A stretch of 64,000 nt of DNA from Glomus cerebriforme (taxonomy: Eukaryota; Glomeromycota; Glomeromycetes; Glomerales; Glomeraceae): positions 97,356-161,355 of the forward strand of contig QKYT01000227.1 in NCBI GenBank assembly GCA_003550305.1, in the 5' to 3' direction. The stretch's first letter is position 1. Every line of letters starts with the position of its first letter. Position numbers and translations under genes: made by a program. This document shows positions 37,760-49,799 of the stretch, piece by piece. The notes under the pieces were generated by a model. The model ran no database searches, was not told the origin of the DNA, and worked only from the letters and a program-made list of their open reading frames with translations.

Positions 37760-38915
37760 ATGCGTTTATTTTCATTTTTTTTATTCTACAAAATCTTTAG
37801 CTTTCTCGCCGCATTAGGTTTATCATGTTCGCCAGAGAACGAGGATGGGAATTTTATTTCAATCAGTCTATCACTCGCTCCCAATTGGCGGTTCAATATA
37901 CAAGGCAGCGTAATGTAAGATATACACTATACAGTATAAAAGAATTTATTTATTATACAATTATTTAATTCGATGTTAACTAGATGGTTTTAAATTGTAT
38001 AGAACTCCGGGCATTGTTATGATCACTTTTAACACTCCCGGTGACCGACCAGATAATAATGAAATTTTCATGCTTAAACAACCAACAACTGGTGTTTACG
38101 AGTTTCAGCCATTTATTGACTTTTATCAAGCTACAGGTAAATACTTCTGAACGAATATATTGATTTGCATCTTAGTTAATTTCTTTCTAATTGATGATAT
38201 AGTTATTGAAATACCATCTGAAAGTATCAAAAATTTGGGAGATCCTTTTAAAATTAATCTTTTGTAAGCATTTAATTCTTTTGCTATATTTAATTACATT
38301 CATATTAATCAATTTTAAATCATAATGCTTTTTAATCCCAAGCACTGAAGGAAATAATCAAAAATTCTCTATCGAATGTGATGCCTGTAATCTCCATAAA
38401 AATTCACTGGATTGGGTAAGATACCACACTTCATGCTTGATAAAGGTAAAGAATTCAATCCTTTAACAATTATAATAATTTTAATAGTAGATAATGCTGC
38501 ATTGTCCTTAAAAATAGAATTTGGCATCTAATCTTTGTGCAAGTGGAAAAGACCTTGTTTCCAATATTACTCAAATAGATTGTGCGACCGCGCAAAAATG
38601 GGATCTTTTTGGGTAAATTTACATTTAATTTTAAGTTTGTTGTTATTTCTCTTGAAAGTTTAAATTTCATTGCATTATAACAGGATAATATCGCCTAATA
38701 TACTATCACCTACGCCACCTGTTTCTGGTTCCAATTTACCTACGAATTTGCCTACAGTTAAGGATGGAATCTCAACAGGTGTACTTATAGCCGCAGTTTG
38801 TGGATCGATTATTGGCACAGCTCTTATTGCTCTCGTGATAGGGTATTGGTTTATCAAGAACCGCGAACACAAACAATTTATTGAAAATGATCCTGTTAAT
38901 GTTCAAATTTATTAA
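37760..38915 (+). CDS. Small type I membrane protein with extracellular domain, function unknown
   Basis: Six exons: 37760-37914, 38003-38136, 38203-38263, 38343-38415, 38518-38612 and 38684-38915; all GT-AG, phases agree, 249 residues. The start at 37760 gives a signal peptide (MRLFSFFLFYKIFSFLAALG). The outer part (about residues 25-160) has several cysteines (for example IECDACNLH) and a likely N-glycosylation site (NIT). A Pro/Ser-rich stem (SPTPPVSGSNLPTNLP) is followed by one transmembrane helix (GVLIAAVCGSIIGTALIALV) and a short charged cytoplasmic tail ending NDPVNVQIY. The layout recalls the C-terminus of fungal surface proteins with a stalk and helix, but I recognise no named domain. 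Several exons are shorter than 100 bases, so automatic annotation may miss it. Confidence 0.75.
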
Positions 38916-39285
38916 TAACTATTCAATTCTCGTAATAAGTATAATTATTTTACATTAAAAAAACCTTCAATATATCAAAAATTATAGTATAAATAATAAT
39001 ACTTGGCTTAAGCCTGCAATGAAAAAAACGCGAAATGAAATGTTAATTTTCATGTGAAAAGGTGGGATTCATCAATGATTCTGGTTTCTTGCAAAGGAGG
39101 AACTGTGGAAAAGTTGCAGGATTTCTTTGGAAACTAGCATAACAAAAATATAAGAGTAGTATTATGTGCCTTGCTTTGTACAAATCTTTTCGGATGACAA
39201 AGACTCTTTATCCATTCTACTGTATCTGTTAACCGATTTACTATACCACTGAATTAAAAAAAAAAATTTGTGTAACATAATTACA
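38916..39285. other. Spacer, no gene seen
   Basis: About 370 bases carrying the 3' end of the membrane-protein gene. No feature recognised. It marks the change from the gene-bearing to the transposon-rich half. Confidence 0.4.
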
Positions 39286-39570
39286 TACAGTCAAATCTCG
39301 ATATTTACCCCAGTATTTCCACAAAAAATTTCCACCCCACGTGATTTCGGCCGGCATTATTATATTCTCGGCCTGCATTAAGAAATTAAGCATGTGACAA
39401 ATAATGTGCGACAAATAGGATTTTCCACACCGAAAAAATCTGTCCCTGGAATACATAGTAAAAATGAAAAACAGGGAGGGTGTGACACCAGTGACAAATT
39501 TTAAAGGTCATGTGAAGGTAGAAAAATTTTGTGATAATACTGGAAAAGATAAATCTTGATATAGCAAACA
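39286..39570. mobile_element. Foldback/MITE with TACAGTC end; family also at 54.3 kb
   Basis: The left end TACAGTCAAATCTCGATATT begins at a TA. Its inner part (CCAGTATTTCCACAAAAAAT) is inversely repeated near 39500-39545, so the element can fold back. The right terminus is degraded and only approximately placed. The internal 39370-39560 matches, in reverse orientation, 54270-54490 of this window (shared words include ACAAATTTTAAAGGTCATGT). No real coding capacity. Confidence 0.55.
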
Positions 39571-40448
39571 CATAATATAGCGATATCTTTAATATATATG
39601 TTATGCCTCAGATCACGTCTTGCATGAGATTAACACTAGATCATGTGAAATTACCATATATAGTAATATTACTATGTAGATCATCACGTGTAAGTACATA
39701 AATTATTACACCCAATTGGTCAATGTTAATTTGAGGCAACTCTAAATATTTTTCAAAAAACCAGTTTCATAATATTAAAATATATCAATTTTTATTAATA
39801 TAACAGTTTATAATTGAATATATTTCGATATACCAAACAAATCACATAACTAGTAAATTAATCATCTGTTATATAAATAAAACAATACTATGGAAAACCA
39901 AAAAAAAAAGAAAAAACTCTGATAATAAAATAATAATAAAAAAAAGAAAAGTTTTAACTTTTGGAAAAAAGAAAGAATTATATTTGCTATATCAAGAAAA
40001 TCCATCATTATCACAAGAAGAAATAGAAAATAAATTTGGTGTAAAAAGAAATACTATTAGTAATATCTTAAAAAATAAAGAAAAATAGTTAAATATAAAA
40101 TCTGATAGTTTTAATGCAGCTAATCAAAAAGAAAAATCTACAAAATTTTCTGAATTAGAAGAGACTTTAACTATTTGAACTTCAAAATCTTTAGCTATCA
40201 ATAAAACTATAATAGGAGAGATCATTCTAACTAAAGCTACAGATTTTGCTATATTAAATATTAAAAATTTTACTAGTTTAACTGAATATTTGAACAATTT
40301 TAAAAAAAAAACATAATATTAAACAATATAATAAATATGGCAAGACTCAAAGTGATCCAAGTTTAAAGAAAAATTACAGGAATTAATTAGTAATTTTAAA
40401 TATAAGAATATATTTAATTGTAATGAAACAGGTAAATAAAAAAATGAT

Positions 40449-42550
40449 CTTTTTTTTTTTTTGACAAGTTAATCGTATTTATTATAATTATTGAAGTTCT
40501 ATAAAGAATACATAATTATGAAAGATAAATTACGAATATACCCTCTGTAACAGAAAAGCATAACTTGTCGCGTGAAGATTAAATTCAAGAAAAAAGTTTT
40601 GTTACCAAGAACTTAATTCAATCATAATCTAACCTTCCCGACCTTATACCTGTGATGAATCAAAATGACTAACTAGTCTATCTAGCAAATAATTATAAGT
40701 GTCTAACTTTAAATCCAATTTTTTGTATAGAATACTATTATACATTCCCTCTGTAAGTTTTGCTATTTTATCCACCTTTTTAATAACAATATCTCCTAAA
40801 TGATACCCCTTTTTAATAAAGCTAAACATCCTATCTTTCCATCTGGAGAAGGCACAAAGGTCACGCATGGTGGAACTCTCTATCAGATTATGGAATTCGT
40901 CGAAAGGAAAATTGCCAATATAATGGTGGATTTTACTCAGACGGTGTGTATTTGAGCAAAGAGAAGATGAGTAGTTAGAACAGGCTGTCAAATCTATTGA
41001 TGATTCCCATTCTTTAAAAAGTTTATTATGCGAAAGCCAAATGTAGCGATGAAAGGCTTGAATGAGGAAGATGGTCAGCTTATCCAGAATTTGAAAAGTA
41101 ATTTAATTAGATCTGGTGATTCTGTGAAGTTTACAGAATCTGGAATTGGAATGAATGGAACGGAGTGTGTGAAACAAGAGCCAATGCTAATCACTTTGGT
41201 CAAAAAGATCATCAGTGAAGAAGCCTTTGAGGAAGGAAATTAAAGCATCCTGCTGAGCTTGTCGAGTATCTGAGTTGATAAAAGGATTCTAATTGAGAAT
41301 GAATTGAGTGGTGTTAGAGATCGCTTTATCTATAATGCAAGTCCATTTTGAAAATAAACTGGAACATCCAATCAAATGGAAAAGGCTTTCTTGCTCAGAA
41401 GCACAGAAAAAGCATTTATCATTCGTGAATTTTGCTGGGTGTCGTTCTTTCATAATGTTTATAGTGGGAAGAGCCAAGGTTAAAAGTTTAAGGTAATACA
41501 AAAAACTATCATGAATTGTAGAGTGGAAGCAAAGTGAATTGTTTCTAGTGAAAAACGTAGTCCACAAAGAAGTCCAATGAATGGAGGAGTATGTGCTGTC
41601 GTATAAATCATAGTTATAATAATTTGTAGACCAGGAGGCAGCTACTTTGGCATTATGGAGTAATTTTACAAATGAGCAAGTGAATTTCTCTATGGAAATA
41701 TTATTCCAAACCAATTGATATTGAATCGTATCAAAATCGTAATAATGACAAGCGCCTATGACGTCACGGCTTTGAGTTCCTTGTTTAGCTAGTCTATCAG
41801 CTGCATCGTTGAGAGGATCACCTGAGTGGCCTTTAACTTTGACCAAATGTAAGGAAATATGTTTAGCATCTAATAAATAAGAAATAGAAAGAAGAAAAGA
41901 TCTATTATTAATTTTAAAAATATTTCTACAACTATTATATTCTATATCTAAAACTTGATTAATCCCGTCTATGGCTGCTTTGCTATCAGTATAAATAAAT
42001 AAATTCGAGGACGAAGGCGTAGCTAAAACAGCTGTAAATATAGCGCATAATTCTGCTCTTGTGGATGATGGCCAATCGAATAATTGGCAGTTGAAATTTA
42101 AATCTGGAAAGTCTTTAACAATCCAGCCTGCGCCCATAACAGGAGTTGATGAAGAGGACAAAGAGCCGTCAGTATAAATGTAAATGTCGTTTGTAGAAAG
42201 TAATTGTAGATTCTTTAAAAGAGAAATTAAATGTCCCTGAGAATCAAAATTTTTAATAAAGTTGCGTATAAGAATTTCATCGGCTGAATTACAATTTGAT
42301 AAGTAAATGACCGGTAAGGAATTTCTAGCTGATGTCAAGGCCGAATCATCGACGTTATGAGTGGAATAATTGTGATTGTAAAAAAGGTCTGAAATATAAG
42401 TATTGTCAATAAATCCTAACTCCAAGGGAGCTTTTTTAATATTAACTAAGCTGTTGAAACTTGCAGAAGATGAAATATGAAAAGTGCATCTAGTATCTGA
42501 TTGTGGAATTAATGACAGGTTTGTCTTTTTGACTGCATCGCACGACTCAT
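40449..42550 (-). mobile_element. 5'-truncated LINE (non-LTR retrotransposon) with RNase H and poly(A)
   Basis: On the minus strand the element enters at 42550 inside an open frame, runs through an RNase H domain and ends with a 3' UTR (about 40570-40470) and a poly(A) tail (poly(T) on plus, 40450-40462). Flanks AATAAAAAAATGAT (40435-40448) and AATAAAAAAATAAT (42551-42564) agree in 13 of 14 bases and are the target-site duplication. The reverse transcriptase and the N-terminal part are missing, as expected from 5' truncation. The same 3' UTR recurs at 45304-45427. Confidence 0.85.
40644..42550 (-). pseudogene. C-terminal part of LINE ORF2 with RNase HI domain
   Basis: One minus-strand frame runs from 42550 to 40644 with only three internal stops (TAG at 41289-41291, then one TAG and one TAA), no frameshift. 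RNase HI marks are complete: TDGSLSSSS (first Asp), STRAELCAIF (Glu), YTDSKAAIDG (second Asp) and VKGHSGDPLNDAADRLA (last Asp). RNase H removes RNA from the cDNA hybrid during retrotransposition. Downstream is a Cys/His patch (CFFCASEQESLFHLIGC) as seen at the end of many such ORFs. The upstream reverse transcriptase is absent, so the copy cannot act alone. Few defects mean it is younger than the Tigger copy it sits in. Confidence 0.82.
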
Positions 42551-42779
42551 AATAAAAAAATAATTTTATTGTAATTTAAAGTTTTTATAGTTAAATAAAT
42601 TAATATTAAAAAATAAAGTTACAATTTTATTAATATTTAATATAACTGGTATAACTAAACTTCTAGCTTTTTTTATTCATAAATATTAAACACTAAGAGA
42701 TTTACTATAATTGAAATTAATAAATTAAAATTTTCAGTTAATTATTTTTGAAATATCTATCTGAAATAAATATTTGAAA

Positions 42780-42969
42780 TACAGTCATCCCCCTATATAA
42801 TCACACCCTTCGGGATTGAAAAAAAAAGGTATAATTATAAAAAACCTATATGATGTGACTATAGAGAAAGTTTTTTTAATAATATTATTAGTAACTTAGG
42901 CCAAGAATAAATGTGCTTATAAGGAGGGTATGACTAAACAGGTGGTGCTTATAAAGGAGGACGACTGTA
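42780..42969. mobile_element. MITE with TACAGTC-type ends inside the Tigger relic
   Basis: Left end TACAGTCATCCCCCTATATA; inverse of right end TACAGTCGTCCTCCTTTATA; bounded by TA on both sides, 190 bp. Both ends resemble those of the MITEs at 28277 and 53843. It separates segments 2 and 3 of the decayed transposase. Confidence 0.78.
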
Positions 42970-43450
42970 CTTAGATTAAAGAATGAAAAGATAAAATAAA
43001 AAATTCTTCTTTTAATAGATAATATATCTGGTTTATTTATTAATAATTTAGAGTTATTAATGAATATTACAGTTTATTATTTGTTTCTAAATACTATTGC
43101 ATATTTGCAACTTGCTAATGCTGATATTATTAACTCATTTAAACTCTTAATTAATTATATTATCTAAAATATAAATTTAATAAATTAATTATGAATACAG
43201 ATGCAATATTGTAGAAGACTTTTAAAGAAAAAATTGAAGATTATAATACCAATTTTTAAATTAAAAATAAATAATGCTACTATTTTACTTTATTTTGAAA
43301 CTTAAAAAGCTGTAACAAGTGAGACTATTTATAATTATTAAATAAAAACAAAAATTTTGCTTTTAATTGTCACTTCATTATCATCTTTAGATGAAGAACA
43401 AAATAATAATGATATAAAAGTAATTTAGCAATTATTAGATTAATATAATT

Positions 43451-45303
43451 ATTATACTATTATCTACTGATAAATTTATAAGTACTAAGAAATTTATTTT
43501 AGTTAATAAATATTTTATAATATAAATTCTAAAGTATTAATTTTTCTGATATAATTTACTGAATAAAATTATTATTGTATTATGATATATTGTAAAATCA
43601 CATGATTTTTAATATACCAAACATTTTATTATTAATTTGGTGTATTTAATATATAAAAATATTTTAATATGAACTTTTTTAATAAGAAAAAACAATAGTA
43701 CCTTAATAGCATTTTCAGTCTACCTAACTCTTGAAACTTTAGTAATTTTTTCACCTTTTCCAGTTTTTTTATTATGAGTTTGTTCCATTTTTTATTAAGA
43801 AAGAAGTTTTATTTTGTTTAAAAGAAATGATAAAAGAAAATTTTTTTAAAAAGTTTATGTTTAGTGAGCATTTCACATTTAAAAAATATGTATACATTTT
43901 ATTAAAGTTTGAAATATGCAGTATTTTTATTAAAAAATAAAAAGTATAATAAAGAAGTTTTAAATTCTTATTCTAATCTTACTCAATAAGTAAGATTGAA
44001 ATTTCATATAAAATTTCAATCATGATCAGCTTAAGATTAAAATTAATCTCAATCACATTTTTTGTGAAATCAGATTAACTACTAATCTTAATATTAATCT
44101 TAATCACGCTCTCTATAAAGATACCCATTATCTATATATAACAAAATTGTACTTAGTTTATGTATAATGACTTAGTATAATATATTCAATAATAATATTT
44201 CTATATATTATCACCACTACTGTAAGTTACATAAATAGTTATAGTTAATATTTTTATTTCATTTTTTAGTCATCTTTTTTATTCTTTTTAGTTATTAAAA
44301 AATTTTGGTTTAACTTCTTTTAGTTTCTTATTTATATATATAAATTTAAATATAAATAACTAAAGAAAGCTTAGATTTGATTTTTTATTACTTTTATTTT
44401 TATTTTTCTATTATTTTTCTTATAGAAAGTTGTTTTGAATAAATTTTAATTAAGGTAGCTTAGCAATAATATGTGATTTATACCAATGAATCAAATCTGC
44501 CAATATGTAAGAATCACTTTTACTTTTATATTCTGGTAATTCAGAATTAGCATCATAATATTTTTTATTATCAGTTATAAAACTATCTTTATTATCTTCA
44601 CTATAAAGATTAGACAAAATGTAACAGGTAGTTAGTGAATTTGATCTTGAAGATAAAAAAGAAGAAACATCTAGTATTATATCTTCATTATTATTAAAAC
44701 TAAACTTTTGTAATGTTTCTTTCATATTTTCTAATGTATCCTGCTAATAGATATTTGATAATTAAAAGGATATATTTTAAAAAGGTTTTTGTTTAATAAT
44801 TAGAATTATTATGATTAGATATAGATATAGTGTTTAATATTAGTAAAAATGATAAATTAGTTTTTTCTCATAAAGTTATAATGAAATTTAATTTTTATTG
44901 TAAACTTAATAGCTTATGAAGAGTTGGATATATATAATTAGTTTGCTTTAATATTTTAAGAGATGATGATATTATTTTATCATAAATTTTAATTTTGTGA
45001 CTTAAATAAATGGATTTTATAAAATTATTATAGTTTGTAATGATAATGATATTTAATACACATAAATTCCTTAAACTTTTAATTTTAAGTTTACTTTTTT
45101 ATTTTTTTATTTGTCAGTTTTTAAAGATAAATTTTATAACATAAAATGAAGTACATGTAAACCTATTAATAAATGTCTCAAAGGTCAAAATACTAATCAA
45201 AATATACAAGAAATTTCTTTTATTGAAGCTACATCTCATAAAAAAAAATTAAATACTGATATATCTACTGTTAAAAATTCTAGTAAATATATTTGATTAT
45301 ATT
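43451..45303. other. Very A+T-rich transposon-relic sequence
   Basis: No intact gene. A minus-strand frame near 43790-43680 (MEQTHNKKTGKGEKITKVSR) could be the start of a decayed SANT/Myb-like DNA-binding protein but is too short to call. Another unexplained fragment reads on plus at about 45150-45290 (lysine/threonine-rich). Inverted words around 43600-43640 may mark a transposon edge. Confidence 0.35.
44450..44725 (-). CDS. Unrecognised 91-codon open frame
   Basis: An open minus-strand frame, Asn/Ser/Lys-rich, with ends such as SYILADLIHWYKSHIIAKLP. No domain, signal peptide or membrane segment seen. In the middle of decayed transposons it is most likely a leftover piece of one, but it has no internal stop, so it is listed with low confidence. 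Confidence 0.2.
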   Translation of the reverse strand: MKETLQKFSFNNNEDIILDVSSFLSSRSNSLTTCYILSNLYSEDNKDSFITDNKKYYDANSELPEYKSKSDSYILADLIHWYKSHIIAKLP

Positions 45304-45427
45304 TTTTTTTTNTTTAAGACAAGTTAATTGTATTTATTATAATTATCAAAATTCTATAAAGAATACATAATTATGAAAAGATAAATCACGAATATATCTT
45401 CTATAAAAGAAAAGCATAATTTGTCAC
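45304..45427 (-). mobile_element. Solo LINE 3' end (124 bp) with perfect target duplication
   Basis: The segment matches the 3' UTR of the LINE at 40449-42550 (shared words TCTATAAAGAATACATAATT and AAAAGCATAA) and ends in the same poly(A) side (poly(T) on plus at 45302-45315, with one N at 45312). It is flanked by exact 18-base copies of AATATATTTGATTATATT at 45286-45303 and 45428-45445. This is a very strongly 5'-truncated insertion, showing that target-primed insertion used this 3' end. Confidence 0.85.
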
Positions 45428-45445
45428 AATATATTTGATTATATT

Positions 45446-47107
45446 GTTTTAATAACATTATTTATTTTATTATATTATTACTATATTAATATTTAACAAA
45501 ATAATCAAAGATATTCAATGTAATATTCAAAGTGAGAGAACTTTGGATGGTATGTTATTAATACTAAATGATATAATAAAATAATATATTTTATCTCTAA
45601 AAAATTTCACATATATTCCAGTAGTTGAGATAAATAATACTAGTGATATGGATGATCAGTCTGTAGATATTAAAAATGTTGATGATTAACCAATTATCGA
45701 TAAAGATGCTAATTTACAAATCAAAGATCTAAGCTTCGCTATAAATAAACTAAAGAATATCTTATGATATACACCTAAAACTAATCAAATAAGTCAAGAA
45801 TCTGAAACAGAATAACTTAATAATACATAGGCATATCAGAAGTCTTTACTTTTAAATGCAACTTATTTCACTTTCAAATCTATTACTCATTTGAATAATT
45901 TAATAAATCATATATGATATTAGCTGATTATATTATTATACTATTTAATTAATTTAATATTTTATTTAAAAAATTGCTAAATATCACCTGAATGATTGTT
46001 ACCTAAGTTTTTAATTATGTGACAGATTTAATATTTTTGATTGGTTACATGATCACATCATATTTATTTGTATTATTTTTAATATAGATTTATTTTCTCA
46101 GTTCTTCTTTTTTTCTTTTATTTTTATTTCTAACTTATTTTAACTTATATTCTTATACTTTATTTCTTACTAACTCTATTTTATTATTTTTAAATCCTTT
46201 AGTTCTTCTGGTTTTGCAATTAAGATTTAATTATTTTTTATTTTATATTTTATTTTTTACTTATTTTTTTATTTTTTTTTANTTGTTTTTATTATTTCTG
46301 TTTCATATTTCATTTTTCACTAATTTTATTTCATTTTTTTTAGATTTTTTAGTTCTTTTGGTTTTACAATTAATAAAAGTATATTTTTTATTTTTTATTT
46401 ATTTATTTTTTATTAATTTTATCTTATATTTTATTTCTTACTAACTTTATTTTTTTTTATTTTATGGTTTTATTTTTACTTAATTTCCTATTATTATCTT
46501 TTGCTACCCAACTTTCTATCATGATAATTTTTTATTTTTTATCTCTCATTATTTTTCATCTTTATTACTTCTTATAATTCCATCCTTTTCATTTCCCATC
46601 ATTTTCTATTACATTTTTTCATTTTTCATTATTTCATTTTTTTTTTATTTACTTTTTATCATTTTTCTTCCCATTACTCCTTTTCATCTTTCATTATAGG
46701 TATTGTCAAAATTATTTACAGAATTTATCACAGTTATAGCACGTGATGTATTGCCAACTGTATAAACTATAATCTATAAAACCTTAATACTATATATAGA
46801 ATTTGTTTTATAATACTGTAATGCCATTAATAATATGACTATGAGATTTATTCTAAAATGCTGTAATTGCTATTAATAATTGTATTATTTTAAATCAAAA
46901 AAAATTTGTCACATATGATTAATAATCAGATAATTACTACCAATTATTAATGCATAATTCTTTATTTATATATGAATAATATATATGATACAATTTACAA
47001 ATTGATTTTTATTTACTACTCTACTATTATACTTTGATTTCTTATTCTTTTAATTCTTCATTAAGTAATGCTTTAAAATTAACATCAGGATTTTCATAAT
47101 TTACAGG
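45446..47107. other. A+T-rich relic sequence with pyrimidine-rich tract
   Basis: No gene. A lysine/aspartate-rich frame with stops lies at about 45620-45830. From 46080 to 46690 one strand is almost pure T/C/A-poor (TTTTATTTTT-like, with TTTCAT words), a long low-complexity pyrimidine tract. One N at 46283. Confidence 0.4.
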
Positions 47108-48470
47108 TCATAATTGAATTCCATTTATATCATCATCCTTATTTCTTTCTTTAAATTCTGGTATATTTAAATTAATAGCACCTGCTAGAAGCAAATTATT
47201 CATATCTACTTCGTCTAAATTGATATCATCATCGTCAGAAAAAATGTCATGATGTTCTCCTACTTCATCATCTTCCTCTTCCTCAACAAAAATGTCATCA
47301 TTATTAATCATAGCAGTAACAACTTCTTGGATTGCAGTTTTAAGCTCATTAACATTTATATTATTGCTAGAAAATCTTAGTTCAGATTTTGTATTTGTAA
47401 TATAATATAAGTGCATTTAAGCCATGGATTAAAGCTGCATAATGTTCAATTTTAAAAATAAAATATTTAAACACTTAAATAAAATATGAAAAATACCTTG
47501 TTCTTCTTTTTCCTATCATCCAATTTAATATAGAAAAAACCCATTCACATGTAGTTTGATATGGTGTAATAGCAAACATTTTTAAAGCTAGTTCTTGAAT
47601 AAAATTATTTGGTTGTTAACAAGTTGATCAATAAATTTTAGGCATATCATAATCCTTAATATATTTTATATCATAAGAAGGTTTATATTTAAAATATTTT
47701 TAAAACTATGTATAATAATAAGATTTGATAACTATTTTTATCACCATTTGCAAAATTTTTCAAATTTTTATAACATTTAAGCATACTTTATGAAATATAT
47801 TATCTGTAAAGCCTTTATCTAAATAATTTTAAATAAAAATAAGTAATAATAAATAAAAAGAATTAAAATAAATAATTTAATTAATTTACTTCTATACTTT
47901 GAATGTAAAAAAAAAGTAAGAAGATATGTATCAGAATTAAATTATACCCAGCATCTATTAAAAATGCCAATATATTATCTTTTGAAATCAGAATTTAAAG
48001 AGTTTAAAATACTTTTAATAGCAGCTGCCATTTTGATTAATTCTAAAAAAACTAATATTATATTGCTTTCTTTAGTTTCAAAAGTTTCAATTGCTTTTTT
48101 AACAGGTGTAAAAATTATTTTACATCTTGTCAAAATTGATGATTTCTAAAGATATTTTTTACTAAAGCTGAATTATAAAAAATTTCAGACTGAGTTTTAA
48201 GAACCTAAATTATAATAATAAAATATAAGAAATATAAACCAAACTTTATTTTTTAGATATAGAAAATATTACCTATATTTTTGAGGCTATTTTTCAAATG
48301 AATAATTGAATCACAGTAATCTTAAGTTGTAGACTATCTTATTTTTACTGATATTTTTAGGCATCACCTTTTATTATAGATTGAATAATATCCTTTTGAA
48401 GAGATGCATCTATATGATATGATGTTTTAAAAAAAGTTATAATAGTTTAGTATTTTCTTAATAACTTTTA
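47108..48470 (-). pseudogene. Decayed hAT transposase (C-terminal half)
   Basis: On the minus strand successive frames match hAT family order: ITFFKTSYHIDASLQKDIIQ (about 48450-48370), then FTPVKKAIETFETKES and IKMAAAIKSILNSL (about 48130-47990), KGFTDNIFHKVCLN (about 47810), the dimerisation region ALKMFAITPYQTTCEWVFSI with LNWMIGKRRTR (about 47600-47495), an intron with intact GT and AG ends (about 47494-47427), and YYITNTKSEL with a very acidic tail to 47108. The tail alone is an open 102-codon frame. Many TGA, TAA and TAG stops replace expected Trp, Gln and Lys, so it is dead. The N-terminal zinc finger was not found. Confidence 0.7.
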
Positions 48471-49799
48471 GCTATTCCTTTATGGATTATTACCTAAAAA
48501 TTAGACAGAATGTGATATATATGGGTTAAATATACTAGTATTAGATAAAATAATTAAAATGTTTAATTTAATGAAAAAGGAAAAAGAATTAAATCTTAAT
48601 ATTACATCCATATATAAAGATTATTATACTATTAATTAGCATTTTATTGATAATCAGGATTTTATGTATTAGTTTTCTAACTATATTAAGGCCATTCTGG
48701 AATAGTAATCACCAGGCATTAGCTTAAAAGATTTTTTGCTAAGTTATATATATACCTTTGGCCAAATTTTGTAATAAAAATATATGAATCATCAGACAAG
48801 TTTGTATAATATATTAATTTTTGCATATATATTTGAAAAAAATATATTAAGCTTTATTCATTTTTTTCTTAAACAAATGTAAAAAAATATGAAAGTGCAT
48901 TTAGTTGCAACACAAAAAACCTATTTTAAAAATAAATAGTATCAACAAAAGTATAGTATATATTATGAAAGGCTAAAGACTTTGCAATTTTGAGATCGTC
49001 AGATATTAGTCTAACTATATATCTTGCAAAGCAGATCTATATTTCCTTAACTTTTTTCAGCAAAATAGCTAACTTCTTTGCAAAAATCATTTCTGTAAAA
49101 TAATGCAAAAACAAGATATATATATGATAGAAAAAATCTAAGATAGAGAGACCAGTTATATATATATAAGAGTAAATTTTTCTTATTATAGACTTTTGTA
49201 TTTAGAAAAGTAAGATATCTGATAAGACTGAGGTACTTGATAAGTTTAAGACTTTTGCTAATAAGCTTGAAAAGTTTCTTACTAATGGGAACATTATTTT
49301 TAATTGGTTTATTCCTAATAAGAATGTAAATGATATTTTCAAAATACCAATATCTAATGCTAATAATAACTAAATTTCTTCTTTTTAGATGAAATTAGAA
49401 ACTATTATTTAAATTGATTTTAAAATATATGAATTGGTTTTATATAGGATTGACTTCATAAGTAATAGTGTTATAATCCAAATCTTAAGAAACAATGAAG
49501 TATTTAAAGTGAAAGATGCAATAAGAATGGAATTGCAAGATAAAATTTTTAATTATTTTCCTAGTTAATCTCAATATATCTATTTTAGTGAAAAGAAAAT
49601 TAATATTATTATGTACTCTTCTACTGAAATGAATCCAGAGGTACTAAGTAAAGATAATTAGTATTTTTATTCATATCATGTAAATTGTAAAGTGAACTAT
49701 TCACGATTTTTTATATATTACATTTATTTCATAAATAAAATATATATTACATTCTTATTATAAATCTTGAAAAAAGTCATGTATAATAATATAATATAA
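48471..49799. other. A+T-rich relic sequence
   Basis: Probably includes the decayed N-terminal part of the hAT copy. A readable plus-strand frame at about 49205-49370 (KTFANKLEKFLTNGNIIFNW) has no known relatives that I can name. TA-rich microsatellites occur near 49110-49170. Confidence 0.3.

Larger units (their letters stand above)
39890..43450 (+). pseudogene. Decayed Tigger/pogo (CENP-B-like) transposase, split by a LINE and a MITE
   Basis: Three segments read in order on the plus strand. Segment 1 (39890-40434): the CENP-B-type helix-turn-helix (LTFGKKKELYLLYQENPSLS, then FGVKRNTISNILKNK), the second DNA-binding domain (KFSELEETLTI, then IILTKATDFAILNIKNF) and FNCNETGK, where the family has NxDETG. 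Segment 2 (42600-42779): KVTILLIFNITGITKLLAF, matching the usual RITxLLxxNxTGxxKLxP stretch. Segment 3 (from about 42970): KILLLIDNISG and LQLANADIINSFK, the last two catalytic regions. Stops and lost Asp codons show it is dead. A LINE (40449-42550) interrupts after segment 1 and a MITE (42780-42969) after segment 2. Segment 3 ends loosely before 43450. Confidence 0.75.

Noticed and set aside
41028..41496. Plus-strand frames of 62 and 71 codons
   Set aside because: They are antisense to the LINE RNase H reading frame.
43680..43790. Minus-strand fragment with SANT/Myb-like start
   Set aside because: Only about 35 codons with a stop; could be chance similarity of Lys-rich sequence.
47964..48149. 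61-codon plus-strand frame
   Set aside because: It is the antisense shadow of the decayed hAT transposase.
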